DNA from: Halioxenophilus aromaticivorans
GTDB lineage: Bacteria; Pseudomonadota; Gammaproteobacteria; Pseudomonadales; Cellvibrionaceae
DNA length: 64,000 nt
Assembly: GCF_042850945.1 (NCBI RefSeq)
Contig: NZ_AP031496.1
Location: forward strand, 3,906,001 to 3,970,000
Direction: 5' to 3'
The position numbers and the translations under genes are program-made. The notes beneath the pieces are model-generated. The model was not told the origin of the DNA. It did not search any database and saw only the letters and a program-made list of their open reading frames with translations. This document shows, in pieces, positions 1 through 8,898 of this stretch (its first letter is position 1; each line of letters starts with the position of its first letter).

Positions 1-5
1 TCCCA

Positions 6-683
6 TTAAGGGGTATTCACCGTGTACGACGCAATCCTACTGATGTGACTAAGCGGCAAGCCACTCTGCGCTTGCCATTCATTAAAGACAGCCTGTACCT
101 TGGCCAAATCTCGTTTCGCTGTGGGGGTTTTGTCTACCACCTCTAACGAACGTAACAGCGCCACGATATCCTCTGTGATGAGAAACGTATCTTTGCCGGC
201 CATACGCAGAAATCGCGCGCCAGACATACCTCCCAGTTGATTGCCCCGCTTTTTCAGCCAACCCCACAAATCGACAATATCACTGCCGGGCCACTGTGCT
301 AGAAACCGGCCAAAACTACCGTACTCCCTGGCAACCTCTAAAACCAAATTGGCATTGTGACGGATGGACTTCATTTTACCCAGGTGCCGAATAAGCTTAG
401 TGTTGGCCATGTGGGCATCCATCTCATCATCACTCATCATAGCGTTGGTGTATGGGTCGAAGTTGGCAAAGGCCGCTTCAAAAGCGGGCCAACGGGCATT
501 GATCACACTATGCTTTAGGCCTGCCTGAAAGATACGCCGAGTCATAGTGGACAAATAGAACGCATCCGATTGATCGATCAGCTTTTGATCTGTTTTCACC
601 GCTGGGAGGTGGGCGGCTTGCACAGCCGAGCGGCCTTTAAAACCTATGGCTCGCTGTTTTATTTCTTCAAACGGTACAGTCAT
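6..683 (-). CDS. DNA-3-methyladenine glycosylase I (Tag-like)
   Basis: This 225-residue protein aligns by eye with the Tag family, which excises 3-methyladenine from alkylated DNA. Residues 51-77 (IFQAGLKHSVINARWPAF...FDP) match the Tag segment where the substrate pocket begins. Residues 94-117 (NTKLIRHLGKMKSI...) match its helix-hairpin-helix region. The paired Cys and His zinc ligands near the termini of E. coli Tag are not visible, so this belongs to the divergent Tag-like branch. About 45 N-terminal residues precede the domain. The ATG overlaps the msrB stop in an ATGA junction, so the two genes are probably co-transcribed as a damage-repair pair. The family call is good; activity is inferred. 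Confidence 0.8.
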   Translation of the reverse strand: MTVPFEEIKQRAIGFKGRSAVQAAHLPAVKTDQKLIDQSDAFYLSTMTRRIFQAGLKHSVINARWPAFEAAFANFDPYTNAMMSDDEMDAHMANTKLIRHLGKMKSIRHNANLVLEVAREYGSFGRFLAQWPGSDIVDLWGWLKKRGNQLGGMSGARFLRMAGKDTFLITEDIVALLRSLEVVDKTPTAKRDLAKVQAVFNEWQAQSGLPLSHISRIASYTVNTP

Positions 684-1120
684 TCAGAGCTGCTATCCCT
701 TTGCGGCTCGCCGGCATCCTGCGGCAACAAATTGAGCGATGCCGAGTTAACACAGTAACGCAGGCCAGTGGGCCGAGGACCATCAGGGAAAACGTGGCCT
801 AGGTGGCTGCCACACTTTCGGCAACGAATTTCAGTGCGCACCATGCCGTAGCTTTTATCGACTGTTTCTTCTATAGCGCCCGCAGCAACCGGCTCATAAA
901 AGCTCGGCCAACCGCTACCAGAATCGTATTTGGTAGCGGAATTAAACAGCGGCTCACCACAACACTTGCACTGGTAAACGCCCTGGGTTTTGGTATCCCA
1001 ATACTCGCCTGAGAACGCGGGCTCCGTGCCGCATTGCCTGCAAACACGGTATTCCTCCGGGCTTAATTTACTGCGCCACTGTTCTTCCTGCGCATCGTCA
1101 TTGGCTGCTTTCTCTGTCAT
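680..1120 (-). CDS. msrB: peptide-methionine (R)-S-oxide reductase MsrB
   Basis: This cytoplasmic enzyme reduces the R epimer of methionine sulfoxide in proteins, using thioredoxin. The 146 residues carry the whole MsrB fold. The zinc site is C51/C54 and C100/C103, the YDSGSGWPSFYEP segment is at 65-77, and the catalytic cysteine is C123 in GLRYCVNSASL. Two extra cysteines (C27, C30) sit before the usual TEPAFSGEYW segment. Length is normal for the family. The ATG at 1120 lies just below an AGGGAGG ribosome site. The stop overlaps the start of the Tag-like glycosylase, forming a two-gene operon. Confidence 0.95.
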   Translation of the reverse strand: MTEKAANDDAQEEQWRSKLSPEEYRVCRQCGTEPAFSGEYWDTKTQGVYQCKCCGEPLFNSATKYDSGSGWPSFYEPVAAGAIEETVDKSYGMVRTEIRCRKCGSHLGHVFPDGPRPTGLRYCVNSASLNLLPQDAGEPQRDSSSE

Positions 1121-1222
1121 AATCGCCTCCCTTTTTTGGCGGGCTGATGCTGTAATTTTTGGGCTTTAACCCGGTTTATCTAAACAAGTTACGCACAGCA
1201 CAGAATTATTGGTTTAGTTGTT

Positions 1223-2437
1223 ATGGTTACTATCGATAAATCACACAAACTCCACGGCGTCTGCTACGACATCCGGGGACCAGTACTGGACCACGCCCTG
1301 CGCCTAGAAGACGAAGGCCACCGCATATTGAAACTCAATATCGGTAACCCCGCCCCTTTTGGTTTTGATGCACCGGATGAAATTATTCACGACGTTATAA
1401 CCAATCTGCGTGAGGCACAAGGCTACACCCAGTCCAAGGGCTTGTTCGCTGCGCGCAAAGCCATTATGCACGAATGCCAAACACTGAAAGTGGCCAACGT
1501 CGACACTAACGACATTATTTTGGGTAACGGTGTCAGCGAACTTATCATGATGGCCATGCAGGCGCTGTTGAATAACGGCGATGAAGTACTGATACCGGCG
1601 CCGGATTACCCGATTTGGACAGCCGCCACCAGCTTGGCAGGTGGCAACCCAGTGCACTACCGTTGTGACGAGCAGGCCGATTGGTTTCCAGACATTGAAG
1701 ACATAAAAAGCAAAATCACTGACCGCACCCGGGGCATTGTCATCATCAACCCCAACAACCCTACCGGAGCGGTGTACAGCCAGGATCTTTTGCAACAGAT
1801 CGTTGACCTAGCCAGCGCCAAAGGTCTGGTCATTTTTGCCGATGAAATTTACAGCAAAATACTCTACGACGACGCCGAATTTATTCCCATGGGCCGCTTG
1901 GTGCACGATACCCTGTGCATCAGCTTTAATGGCCTTTCTAAAAGCTATCGTTTGGCAGGGTTTCGCTCCGGCTGGATGGTAGTAAGCGGCAACAAAAAAC
2001 GCGCTAAAGGCTATATCGAAGGCTTGGAAATGCTGTCTTCCATGCGCCTTTGCGCTAACGTGCCGGCCATGCTTGCCGTTCAAACCGCCCTGGGCGGTTA
2101 TCAGAGTATCAACGATTTGGTCATCAACGGCGGCCGCTTATACGAGCAGCGCAACGTGGCAGTGGAAGGCATCAGTAACATTCCGGGGTTGTCCTGCGTT
2201 AAGCCCAAGGGCGCCATCTACGTGTTTCCCAAGCTCAACCTGGACATGCATAAAATCCAAGACGACGAAAAAATGGTTATGGACTTTCTGCTGGAAGAAA
2301 AAATACTGCTAGTGCAAGGCAGCGCTTTTAACTACCCCGAGCCGGATCATTTCCGCATTGTTACCCTGCCCCGCAAAGACGACCTAAAACACGCCATCGA
2401 CCGTTTAGCTGCGTTTTTAGACCGCTATCAGAAATAA
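1223..2437 (+). CDS. alaA: glutamate-pyruvate aminotransferase AlaA
   Basis: This is a PLP-dependent class I aminotransferase that interconverts pyruvate plus glutamate with alanine plus 2-oxoglutarate. The 404-residue length equals that of E. coli AlaA (YfbQ). Visible motifs are the substrate-side GNPAPFGFDAP near residue 41, NPNNPTGAVYS near 177, and the Schiff-base lysine K240 in SLSKSYRLAGFRSGW. The gene is monocistronic or shares a transcript with the small gene 36 bp downstream. It is transcribed divergently from msrB with a 102-bp gap. The first ATG was chosen because the N-terminus matches the family. Confidence 0.93.
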   Translation: MVTIDKSHKLHGVCYDIRGPVLDHALRLEDEGHRILKLNIGNPAPFGFDAPDEIIHDVITNLREAQGYTQSKGLFAARKAIMHECQTLKVANVDTNDIILGNGVSELIMMAMQALLNNGDEVLIPAPDYPIWTAATSLAGGNPVHYRCDEQADWFPDIEDIKSKITDRTRGIVIINPNNPTGAVYSQDLLQQIVDLASAKGLVIFADEIYSKILYDDAEFIPMGRLVHDTLCISFNGLSKSYRLAGFRSGWMVVSGNKKRAKGYIEGLEMLSSMRLCANVPAMLAVQTALGGYQSINDLVINGGRLYEQRNVAVEGISNIPGLSCVKPKGAIYVFPKLNLDMHKIQDDEKMVMDFLLEEKILLVQGSAFNYPEPDHFRIVTLPRKDDLKHAIDRLAAFLDRYQK

Positions 2438-2473
2438 CGCGCAGGCCGCTCAATTTGATTTAGGGTTTAGGCC

Positions 2474-2890
2474 ATGGCTGATATTCATATTGCAGATTTT
2501 CATCGCGACAGCGCGGCTATTTTGGTCGCTCTGTTTCGCAACTTTCCGCGCAAGGTGCAGTTATTCGTTGACGACATCGCAGGTTCCGCCGAGCCCGATG
2601 AGTTCGGCTTACCCAGCCCACGGCATCAAGCCTGCTTTGCCACCATGGTGTGGTTGGCCGAGGCCGGTTACATCAGCTATTTATCGCCCATTCGCCAGGA
2701 GGCACTGGACCAAGCCACGCTTTCGCATATGGCGTTTACGCTGCTGTCTTCGCCCAGCCGAATCCCCAACCTAGAACACCCCGGAAAAACCCACATTGCC
2801 ACCATCCGTGCTGCGTTGAAGTCAGGCTCATCCGATCACGTTCAATCGGCGGTACTGCATTTGTTTGAGCAATCCCAGCGCCTGCGATAA
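2474..2890 (+). CDS. conserved-looking protein of unknown function
   Basis: I do not recognise this 138-residue soluble protein. It has no signal peptide or membrane segment. It begins MADIHIADFHRDSAAILVAL and is mostly helical in character, with an acidic stretch around residues 35-45 (DDIAGSAEPDEFGL). It follows alaA by 36 bp on the same strand and could share its transcript. It ends 2 bp before the convergent methyltransferase stop. Coding evidence is a full-length frame with codon use like its neighbours and an ATG 6 bp after a TTTAGGG stretch. No function is proposed. Confidence 0.7.
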   Translation: MADIHIADFHRDSAAILVALFRNFPRKVQLFVDDIAGSAEPDEFGLPSPRHQACFATMVWLAEAGYISYLSPIRQEALDQATLSHMAFTLLSSPSRIPNLEHPGKTHIATIRAALKSGSSDHVQSAVLHLFEQSQRLR

Positions 2891-2892
2891 CG

Positions 2893-3828
2893 CTATTGCG
2901 CAGCCGATCGGTAAGCACATGTGAACAATTTTAAGCTGCGCTCTGGGTCCACATCGGGGAAATCTGCGTGCGGAGGCAACCGCGTAATCTGGCAGGTGTT
3001 GGGCACTTCGGAGGCAAACAAATCTCGAATAAATCCTTCATCCAACTCCGGAGCGTTTAAGCACGCGAGTATTTCGCCGTCGGCGGCACATAATTGCGGG
3101 ATTCTTCGAATTAATTTGCCGTAATCTCGGCTGGCGACAAAACTGCCTTTTTGAAACGACGGCGGGTCAAAAATAACGATATCAAAGGGGCCACGCTTAC
3201 GAATTCGCCCCCAGCTCTTTAATATATTCTCTTTTAAATAACTCACATCGGTCTGGGCCAATTGGTTGCCAATATGGTTGCGGCGACCCACATTTAAGGC
3301 CGGGCTGCTCATATCCACATTTAACACACTGGCGGCACCGGCCTGGGCCGCTACCACCGAAAAAGCACAGGTGTAGGCAAATAAATTCAATACGCGTTTG
3401 CCTTTACAGCGCTGCTCCAGCCATTGCCGGCCGGGCTCCATATCGAGAAAAAAGCCTAAATTTTGCTGCTTAAAGGGCGCCAGCTCAAACGCCAAAGCGC
3501 CTCGTTTAGCGAACAGCTGCTCGGGTGCAACACCGTACACCAACTCTGTGGGGCATTCGGTTTGGTATCGATGCTGAACCAAAATCGCTTGCACACCTGG
3601 ATATTGCTTCCCAACCGGCGCGAGCAAGTCCGACCAGGAATCGACCGCCACGGGCTCATAAACAGTAACAAACACCACCGGAGCAAACCAATCGACGTTA
3701 ATCTGTTCACAGCCAGCGATGGTTTTGCCGCGCCCGTGCAGCAAACGTTTGCTGTCGTTACTGTGGCTTGCAAACAGGGCCTGCATCGCCTGAACCAGCG
3801 GTTCAATTAAACAATTAAAGTGCGTCAT
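2893..3828 (-). CDS. class I SAM-dependent methyltransferase, RlmI/RlmK-like
   Basis: This is a Rossmann-fold methyltransferase of the COG1092 type, whose known members methylate cytosine or guanine in 23S rRNA. The SAM-binding motif I lies at 146-161 (VLNLFAYTCAFSVVAA), preceded by the family's NLGFFLDM strand (123-130), and the catalytic DPPSF motif is at 221-225. The 311-residue protein lacks the PUA domain of RlmI, so the rRNA target is uncertain. It is the last gene of a minus-strand run and starts 9 bp after the pdxB stop. Fold assignment is firm; substrate is open. Confidence 0.85.
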   Translation of the reverse strand: MTHFNCLIEPLVQAMQALFASHSNDSKRLLHGRGKTIAGCEQINVDWFAPVVFVTVYEPVAVDSWSDLLAPVGKQYPGVQAILVQHRYQTECPTELVYGVAPEQLFAKRGALAFELAPFKQQNLGFFLDMEPGRQWLEQRCKGKRVLNLFAYTCAFSVVAAQAGAASVLNVDMSSPALNVGRRNHIGNQLAQTDVSYLKENILKSWGRIRKRGPFDIVIFDPPSFQKGSFVASRDYGKLIRRIPQLCAADGEILACLNAPELDEGFIRDLFASEVPNTCQITRLPPHADFPDVDPERSLKLFTCAYRSAAQ

Positions 3829-3837
3829 TCTATTTCG

Positions 3838-4965
3838 TTATTTAAACCCAAGTGTTGTCAAAACTTGGCTGAGACCGTCGGCAAGTTTGCCTGCGGGCTG
3901 CGTAAAGTGGTGCCATTCTCGTCGCTGTGGATAGTTCTTTCGCAGGGCATCAAATTCTGGGCCCAGGGGCCTACCCTGCTCGGCCGCTTGGCTCAGCGCA
4001 GTACGTAGGGTGTGGTCGTCATTTAAAATATTGTAGGCTTGGCCCAACAGCGCTGCCAGCGGGTAGGCATTGGTGGTTTCGATAGCGCACAATTGCACTG
4101 TGCTATTGGCCGGCAAAACCTGCTGCGCGGTTATCTGCGGCTCAATGCCCAAATGCGCACACAGGGCCTGGTAAATCATCTCCGTGCCGGCAATCTTGCC
4201 GTCGTAGCTGTAACCGGCAATATGTGGTGTGGCGATACTAACTCGCTGCATCAATGCTGTATCGATGTTGGGCTCGTTTTCCCATACATCCAAAACCGCG
4301 CTAAATTCTGGCTGGGCGTCCAAGTGTGCCGCCAGTGCAGCGCCGTCGATGACCTCTCCCCGGCCAGCATTGAGTAACACGGCATTTGTCTGCATAGTCG
4401 CTAGCTCCGCGGCACCCAATAACCCCAAGGTCGGATGAGGACCGCCCCGGGTGAGTGGTGTGTGCACGCACACAATATCAGCTTTTAGCACTTGCTCTAG
4501 GGTAGTGAGATCCGGCACATCATTGGCATTAAGAAAAGGGTCGTACACTCGTACCGTCACACCTAGCTGACGCAGCTTGCGGTAGAGGTGCCCGCCCACA
4601 TTGCCGCAACCAATGATACCGACACTCAGGTTAAGCCAATTAGGACGGACATGCGCTAACGCGGTAAAAACGTATTCCACCACAGAGTTGGCGTTGCAGC
4701 CCTGAGCGGAAGCCCAGCTGATTTGACGTTGATTCAGATAGGGGATGTCCAAATGATCCGTACCAATGGTACAGGTACCGACAAATTTAACGGGGGAATT
4801 CGCCAGTAAGCTGGCATCCACCTGGGTTACCGAGCGTACAATTAAGGCATCTATATCGCTTACTTGCTCAGGCGTTAGATTTCTGCCCGGCGCTTGCACC
4901 ACCTGCCCTAGCTGGCCAAAAAACGTTTCTGAGTGGGGAATATTTTGATCCGCTAAAATTTTCAT
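3838..4965 (-). CDS. pdxB: 4-phosphoerythronate dehydrogenase PdxB
   Basis: PdxB oxidises 4-phospho-D-erythronate to 3-hydroxy-4-phospho-2-ketobutyrate, the second step of the DXP-dependent pyridoxal phosphate pathway. The 375 residues have the D-2-hydroxyacid dehydrogenase layout. The NAD-binding GCGNVG is at 119-124. The catalytic Arg lies in LLNAGRGEVID, the Glu in WENEPNID and the His in ATPHIAGYS. A PdxB-type dimerisation domain follows after about residue 290. The ATG overlaps the stop of the upstream exonuclease gene by 4 bp, so the two are translationally coupled. Confidence 0.94.
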   Translation of the reverse strand: MKILADQNIPHSETFFGQLGQVVQAPGRNLTPEQVSDIDALIVRSVTQVDASLLANSPVKFVGTCTIGTDHLDIPYLNQRQISWASAQGCNANSVVEYVFTALAHVRPNWLNLSVGIIGCGNVGGHLYRKLRQLGVTVRVYDPFLNANDVPDLTTLEQVLKADIVCVHTPLTRGGPHPTLGLLGAAELATMQTNAVLLNAGRGEVIDGAALAAHLDAQPEFSAVLDVWENEPNIDTALMQRVSIATPHIAGYSYDGKIAGTEMIYQALCAHLGIEPQITAQQVLPANSTVQLCAIETTNAYPLAALLGQAYNILNDDHTLRTALSQAAEQGRPLGPEFDALRKNYPQRREWHHFTQPAGKLADGLSQVLTTLGFK

Positions 4966-5885
4966 GCCCGGTTTAAAACCTTCTGCATACGAGTGAACGC
5001 TCTAGGAAACCCCATGGTCTGACAAAACCGCTCCAGCGCCTGCCACTGGGGAGCTTGTGGTGTTAACCATTGCCGCGATAATTGCCCGTGAGCACAATTC
5101 TCCAGTGGCGCATCGCACACGATGGTGGCTAGCATTTTGGCCAAGGCGATTTGCTCTAGGTGGGTACTCAATTTGCCCGCCAGAGATTTAGCACCACGTA
5201 TGGGCATGTTGGCCAGTGAATCCAAGTTAGCAAACACCGTTTCAATATCTGGGAATTCAGCCAATAAAGCAGCGGCGGTTTTTGGCCCAACTCCGGGCAC
5301 CCCTGGAATGTTATCGACACTGTCACCCACCAAGGCAAGGTAATCGGTTAGCTGCTCAGGATTTACGCCGAACTTGTCGAAGATGTCCGGCCGATAGAAA
5401 CGCGCGTCGGCAGCAAAATCCCACAAGTAGTCTTCTGGGTCGATGATTAACTGGCCTAGGTCTTTATCCCGCGTCACCACCGCCACAGGGCTAGCCCGCA
5501 GCAGGCGTTGACCTTTAATCCAAGCCAGCAGGCTGCCGATTAAATCATCGGCCTCGTATTCAGCACTGGCGTAACTGGGAATGCCTATTAAAGAAGACAG
5601 CTCACGGCAGGCCTTTAATTGAAAGGCCAAGTCTTGATCGGGCAATTCACGGTTGGCCTTATAGGCAGGATACACCTGATTGCGAAAGCATTGGGTAAGG
5701 CTCTCATCGTAACAACAAGCCAGCTGCGACGCGCCGGTTTTTTCCAATAAACTGAGCAGAAATTGGCAATAACCGTAAACCGCACCAGTACCAACCCCGT
5801 CTTCGCTGTGCCAGTGGTCAGGCATGGAAAAATAGGCTCTGAAAATATAAATACTGGCATCCACCAGCAACAGGGGCGTGGCCAT
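4962..5885 (-). CDS. 5'-3' exonuclease / flap endonuclease (Pol I N-terminal type)
   Basis: This stand-alone FEN-family nuclease of 307 residues corresponds to the 5'-nuclease domain of DNA polymerase I without the polymerase. Metal-binding acidic motifs are intact: LLVDASIYIFRAYFSM at the N-terminus, EYEADDLIG near residue 110 and VVTRDKDLGQL near 138. The helix-hairpin-helix GVPGVGPKTAAALL lies near 195. It is closer to the PolA domain than to E. coli Xni, which has lost some of these residues. It probably processes flaps and RNA primers. It starts 2 bp after epmC and overlaps pdxB by 4 bp. Confidence 0.88.
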   Translation of the reverse strand: MATPLLLVDASIYIFRAYFSMPDHWHSEDGVGTGAVYGYCQFLLSLLEKTGASQLACCYDESLTQCFRNQVYPAYKANRELPDQDLAFQLKACRELSSLIGIPSYASAEYEADDLIGSLLAWIKGQRLLRASPVAVVTRDKDLGQLIIDPEDYLWDFAADARFYRPDIFDKFGVNPEQLTDYLALVGDSVDNIPGVPGVGPKTAAALLAEFPDIETVFANLDSLANMPIRGAKSLAGKLSTHLEQIALAKMLATIVCDAPLENCAHGQLSRQWLTPQAPQWQALERFCQTMGFPRAFTRMQKVLNRA

Positions 5886-5887
5886 GG

Positions 5888-6463
5888 CTAGCGCAGTGCC
5901 TCAAGATGGTATTGGTGGCGGCGTCGATAATCACCGCCATAATAATCGGCTAGGCTGTCACAAAACTGGCGGGCGCGCGGGGGGATTTCCTGGGCCAGGT
6001 ATTGATGTACCTGGCCTACGATATTGGCCTTAAATGCCTCACTGGGGCCACAGCACAATGCCAAGTTGTCAGCGCTGACTCGAAACCGAAAGCCGCAGGC
6101 CGCGCTGAACAGCCATTCCAGCGCCTGGGGTTTTACTTCCACGCGTTCAAACTCATCTTGTTGCGACTGACTGCGGCCATCCGGTGCGTACCAATAGCCG
6201 TAGTCTTCTTGCTGGCGTCGAAGGCGGCCGGCAACACACCAATGGGCTATTTCGTGCAGGGCACTGGCAAAATAATCGTGGCTGTAAAAAATGGTGTGCA
6301 AACCACCATCTGCTGCCGGACGATACAAAGGCTCTATACACCCACCGACCAATTGCGTTAGCTGGCTAGCAGCAAAGCAGCGGTTGAAAAGCCGCTCTAT
6401 GTCGCAGGCAAGATGCTCAGATTGGGTATCAAGGATTGAGGGACCGGGCATGCCAATTGTCAT
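5888..6463 (-). CDS. epmC: elongation factor P hydroxylase EpmC
   Basis: EpmC hydroxylates the lysyl-lysine modification on elongation factor P. The 191-residue product carries the HEIAHWC metal-binding segment and the EVEPKALEW-like stretch (ERVEVKPQALEWLF) typical of the family. An in-frame start 57 bp further upstream (6520) would overlap the preceding gene by 43 bp. The ATG at 6463 lies 14 bp after that gene's stop behind an AAGAAG site and gives the usual family length, so I chose it. It is the second gene of the five-gene minus-strand operon. The partner genes epmA/epmB are not in this window. Confidence 0.9.
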   Translation of the reverse strand: MTIGMPGPSILDTQSEHLACDIERLFNRCFAASQLTQLVGGCIEPLYRPAADGGLHTIFYSHDYFASALHEIAHWCVAGRLRRQQEDYGYWYAPDGRSQSQQDEFERVEVKPQALEWLFSAACGFRFRVSADNLALCCGPSEAFKANIVGQVHQYLAQEIPPRARQFCDSLADYYGGDYRRRHQYHLEALR

Positions 6464-6477
6464 TACAGTAACGCTTC

Positions 6478-6957
6478 TTACAAATGCACCGGACGGTCGG
6501 GCGGGTCTATGTCGAGGCAAGGCGTCGTCTGCAACTGCTGGTAATACTTGGCCGATAAATATTGCTTGCCGGCCAACAGATGATTGAGATACCAGCGCTC
6601 GGGCACAAGATCTTCGGCTAAAGCGGCTTGGTTGCCGATATACACCCAGGCCGCCAGGGGTTTGCCCTCCACCGATAGCCAGAATATTTCCCGGCTGTAG
6701 GCTCTAGGGGCGCTTTCGAATTGATCTAGCGCGCGCATACAGGGCTCGCCGGAAACTCGATATACCACACCTTCAACACGGCTACCCGGCGCATACGCCA
6801 CGTTGGCGTGGCCGCTTCCGGCCGACGGCGCGCGTTTGTTAAATTTTAACGCGGTATTGGGCAAGCTGCCGGCAAAACAGCGGTCAAATTGAACTTGGCG
6901 GGCCTTCATACGCTCTGAATTCATATTGGAGCCGTAGGCGAAATAGAACTCGGTCAC
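6478..6957 (-). CDS. gamma-glutamylcyclotransferase-like (AIG2/GGCT fold) protein
   Basis: This 159-residue member of the GGCT family begins TEFYFAYGSNMNSERM, the substrate-binding YGSN loop of the fold. The catalytic acidic residue is expected in the DQFESAPRAYSRE segment around residue 85. Known relatives cleave gamma-glutamyl dipeptides or gamma-glutamylamines to 5-oxoproline and an amino acid, but substrate cannot be read from sequence. It heads the minus-strand run GGCT, epmC, exonuclease, pdxB, methyltransferase. Upstream is a 177-bp gap shared with the divergent gene at 7135. Confidence 0.85.
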   Translation of the reverse strand: MTEFYFAYGSNMNSERMKARQVQFDRCFAGSLPNTALKFNKRAPSAGSGHANVAYAPGSRVEGVVYRVSGEPCMRALDQFESAPRAYSREIFWLSVEGKPLAAWVYIGNQAALAEDLVPERWYLNHLLAGKQYLSAKYYQQLQTTPCLDIDPPDRPVHL

Positions 6958-7134
6958 GGGACTATCCTATCCATTGAGCAAAACGGAACCGCGCATAATG
7001 CAGAGCTGTCATTTTTTTGCAACTAGTTGTTGTGCTTTTTGGAAACACAATATACCTTATGTAGTGGTGGTGCCAATTCATCCATCCCCTACCGGTGTAC
7101 ATTCGTACATTCGATCACAGCATGGAGGTACATC

Positions 7135-7833
7135 ATGAAGACCTCAATTAATGGCCGCAATACGGATAATGTGGTCGATCTCTTCAGCGGGAAGACCCTC
7201 TCGCAACTGCACGACGACCGTTTTATTCGGCTCGCCCCTGAGCTGGATGGTCTGGAAATCCTCTACTCTAACGATACCAGCGGTGACGTTCTCTACAGCC
7301 TACAGATTTTGGCATGGGGCCTGCGCGCCAATGGTGATGTTGTCGCATTGGTGCCCTGGCTTAACGATATCGTGCCATGCACTGACATTTGCGATCCACT
7401 CAATGGTACTTGGGAGGGATATTACGACCCTGGGATTGATGAAGTATTTTTTGAAGCCCCCATTCACAAGGTAGTGGAGCTAGAAACCGCAGCGGAGTAC
7501 TACGAGCTGCAAAGTGAAGACGACCTTTCAGTAATTCAAGAAATCCCCGATACCATTGGCACCCACGCCGTTTTATCGGATAACGGGTTTCAAAGCCTTA
7601 CTCTTACTCAAGTAATCAGCTGGCAATTGCTACAGGATGGCACCATATTAGCGATGTTAGCCGATGAGGATAAAGTGGTCAGCACCCCAATCTTACCTGG
7701 CGACGAATGCCTGTACCCGGCTCAGTCCAGTGACAGCTTCCGTTACTTTTTCCAACATCAAATCGCCAACAAAATTAAGGCACAAGATCCCGAAGCCATG
7801 GCCGCGATCTCGCTGCTAGTTGAACAAAGCTAA
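7135..7833 (+). CDS. unknown protein with two tandem copies of one domain
   Basis: This is an acidic, soluble 232-residue protein that I do not recognise. Residues 57-86 (LQILAWGLRANGDVVALVPW...) and 159-192 (TQVISWQLLQDGTILAMLAD...) look like the same segment repeated. Each has a W, an xGDV/DGT turn and a conserved Cys near its end (C82/C86 and C192), suggesting internal duplication. The ATG at 7135 is preceded by a clear GGAGG at 7124-7128. An in-frame ATG-like start at 7027 would add 36 residues without a ribosome site. A strong hairpin follows at 7873. No function is proposed. Confidence 0.75.
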   Translation: MKTSINGRNTDNVVDLFSGKTLSQLHDDRFIRLAPELDGLEILYSNDTSGDVLYSLQILAWGLRANGDVVALVPWLNDIVPCTDICDPLNGTWEGYYDPGIDEVFFEAPIHKVVELETAAEYYELQSEDDLSVIQEIPDTIGTHAVLSDNGFQSLTLTQVISWQLLQDGTILAMLADEDKVVSTPILPGDECLYPAQSSDSFRYFFQHQIANKIKAQDPEAMAAISLLVEQS

Positions 7834-7872
7834 CAGCAGCCTGCCAAACCACTTCACCCATGCAACCGTTAG

Positions 7873-7913
7873 CACCTTGGCATTTCGCCAAGGTGTTCAC
7901 TCATACTTTTTTT
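7873..7913 (+). terminator. intrinsic terminator-like hairpin
   Basis: CACCTTGGC (7873-7881) and GCCAAGGTG (7887-7895) form a perfect 9-bp stem with an ATTTC loop. A T-run at 7907-7913 follows 11 bases later. It lies between the plus-strand unknown gene and the convergent TusA-like gene and probably ends the former. The offset T-run makes it less than ideal. Confidence 0.5.
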
Positions 7914-8155
7914 AACCAAAACAAAAACTCGCCGCCCTGCTCTTCTTCCGATAGCAACTCGTGCCCCAAGAATTCGCAGAATCGATTGATATCGCGCTTG
8001 GTGGAAGGATCTGTGGAAAGCATCTTGATGACCTCGCCCGATTCAGCGTCGCGCACGGCATTGTGCAACAACATTATCGGCTCCGGGCAAAGCAACCCTG
8101 ACGCGTCGATAAAGTGATCGTGGGAGAGATCCATGTGGGAAATTGCATTAGACAT
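7901..8155 (-). CDS. TusA-family sulfurtransferase
   Basis: This 84-residue protein has the TusA signature IDASGLLCPEPIMLLHNAV, with the sulfur-carrying cysteine C23 directly before Pro. E. coli TusA passes persulfide sulfur from IscS to TusBCD for 2-thiouridine synthesis. This sequence fits that size and fold, with an acidic EEEQGGEFLFWLKK tail. No tus or dsr partner genes lie nearby, so the acceptor is unknown. It is transcribed away from a 299-bp gene-free stretch that probably holds its promoter. Confidence 0.9.
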   Translation of the reverse strand: MSNAISHMDLSHDHFIDASGLLCPEPIMLLHNAVRDAESGEVIKMLSTDPSTKRDINRFCEFLGHELLSEEEQGGEFLFWLKKV

Positions 8156-8454
8156 AACTTAAATATTGGCACCTTATTTTGCATGAAAATTTATCCTAAT
8201 AAGTCGCCAATGAACGAGCGTTAGGCACAAATTTCTATTTTTACGGTAACGATTTTACTTTTCTAACTTGAAATCAAGATATTCTGCGACTCACTGCTAA
8301 ACTCAAAACATGGATTGATTGATGCCAAAGGGCTCAAAGAAGAGCATTTTGTGGCAACAATGCCCTGTCAGCAAATTTATCTACACCGGGAGCGCTCATT
8401 AGTACTCACGGCAGACGAAGTTAGATGACAATGAAAAAGGAATAACAGCAGTTC
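8156..8454. other. 299-bp gene-free intergenic region between divergent genes
   Basis: This AT-rich stretch separates the TusA-like gene from the unknown gene at 8455, which diverge. I see no RNA gene, clear palindrome or conserved promoter. Promoters for both flanking genes are expected here. An AAAAAGGAA site at about 8434-8442 lies upstream of the ATG at 8455. Confidence 0.5.
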
Positions 8455-8823
8455 ATGATGGCTATGCAACCCGCTCTAGATTACAGCGCTACTCGAGTGG
8501 CACTCACCCCCATAAACCTGCGTGAGACGTACATTCTGCTTATGCAATCGTCTCCTGTCCTCGCTAAACGACTGCAAAACGAAATACAAGTTCAACGAAG
8601 AAGGCAAGGCGCGGTGGCGGAAGATTACCTGGGCCTTAATTTAAACATCGAAACCATCGGCCAAATCATTGTTGAACTGACCAAACTGGGTGAGCAGGTT
8701 TTACACAGCACCAACCCGCGCGCGCTGGAACGTGCACTCTTAAAAGAGCTGATCGAGTGCTGGCTGAGCCTGGCCGAGTGGATGCTCACCGACGTCGAAA
8801 TCACTGACACGGTCGTCCACTAA
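8455..8823 (+). CDS. small unknown protein, mainly helical
   Basis: This 122-residue protein is not recognised. It has no signal peptide or membrane segment. The central part (about 35-105) is predicted-looking amphipathic helix with evenly spaced leucines, for example LNIETIGQIIVELTKLGEQV. It begins with three close ATG codons (8455, 8458, 8464); the AAAAAGGAA ribosome site suits the first ones. It stands alone between two divergent spacers. The frame is full length with codon use like its neighbours. No function is proposed. Confidence 0.6.
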   Translation: MMAMQPALDYSATRVALTPINLRETYILLMQSSPVLAKRLQNEIQVQRRRQGAVAEDYLGLNLNIETIGQIIVELTKLGEQVLHSTNPRALERALLKELIECWLSLAEWMLTDVEITDTVVH

Positions 8824-8898
8824 CAGCGGCGCCCATCAAAGCTACGCACATTAATAGCATCGCCAGACGGTAACACCGGCAGTCCAACTTGCCAGACG

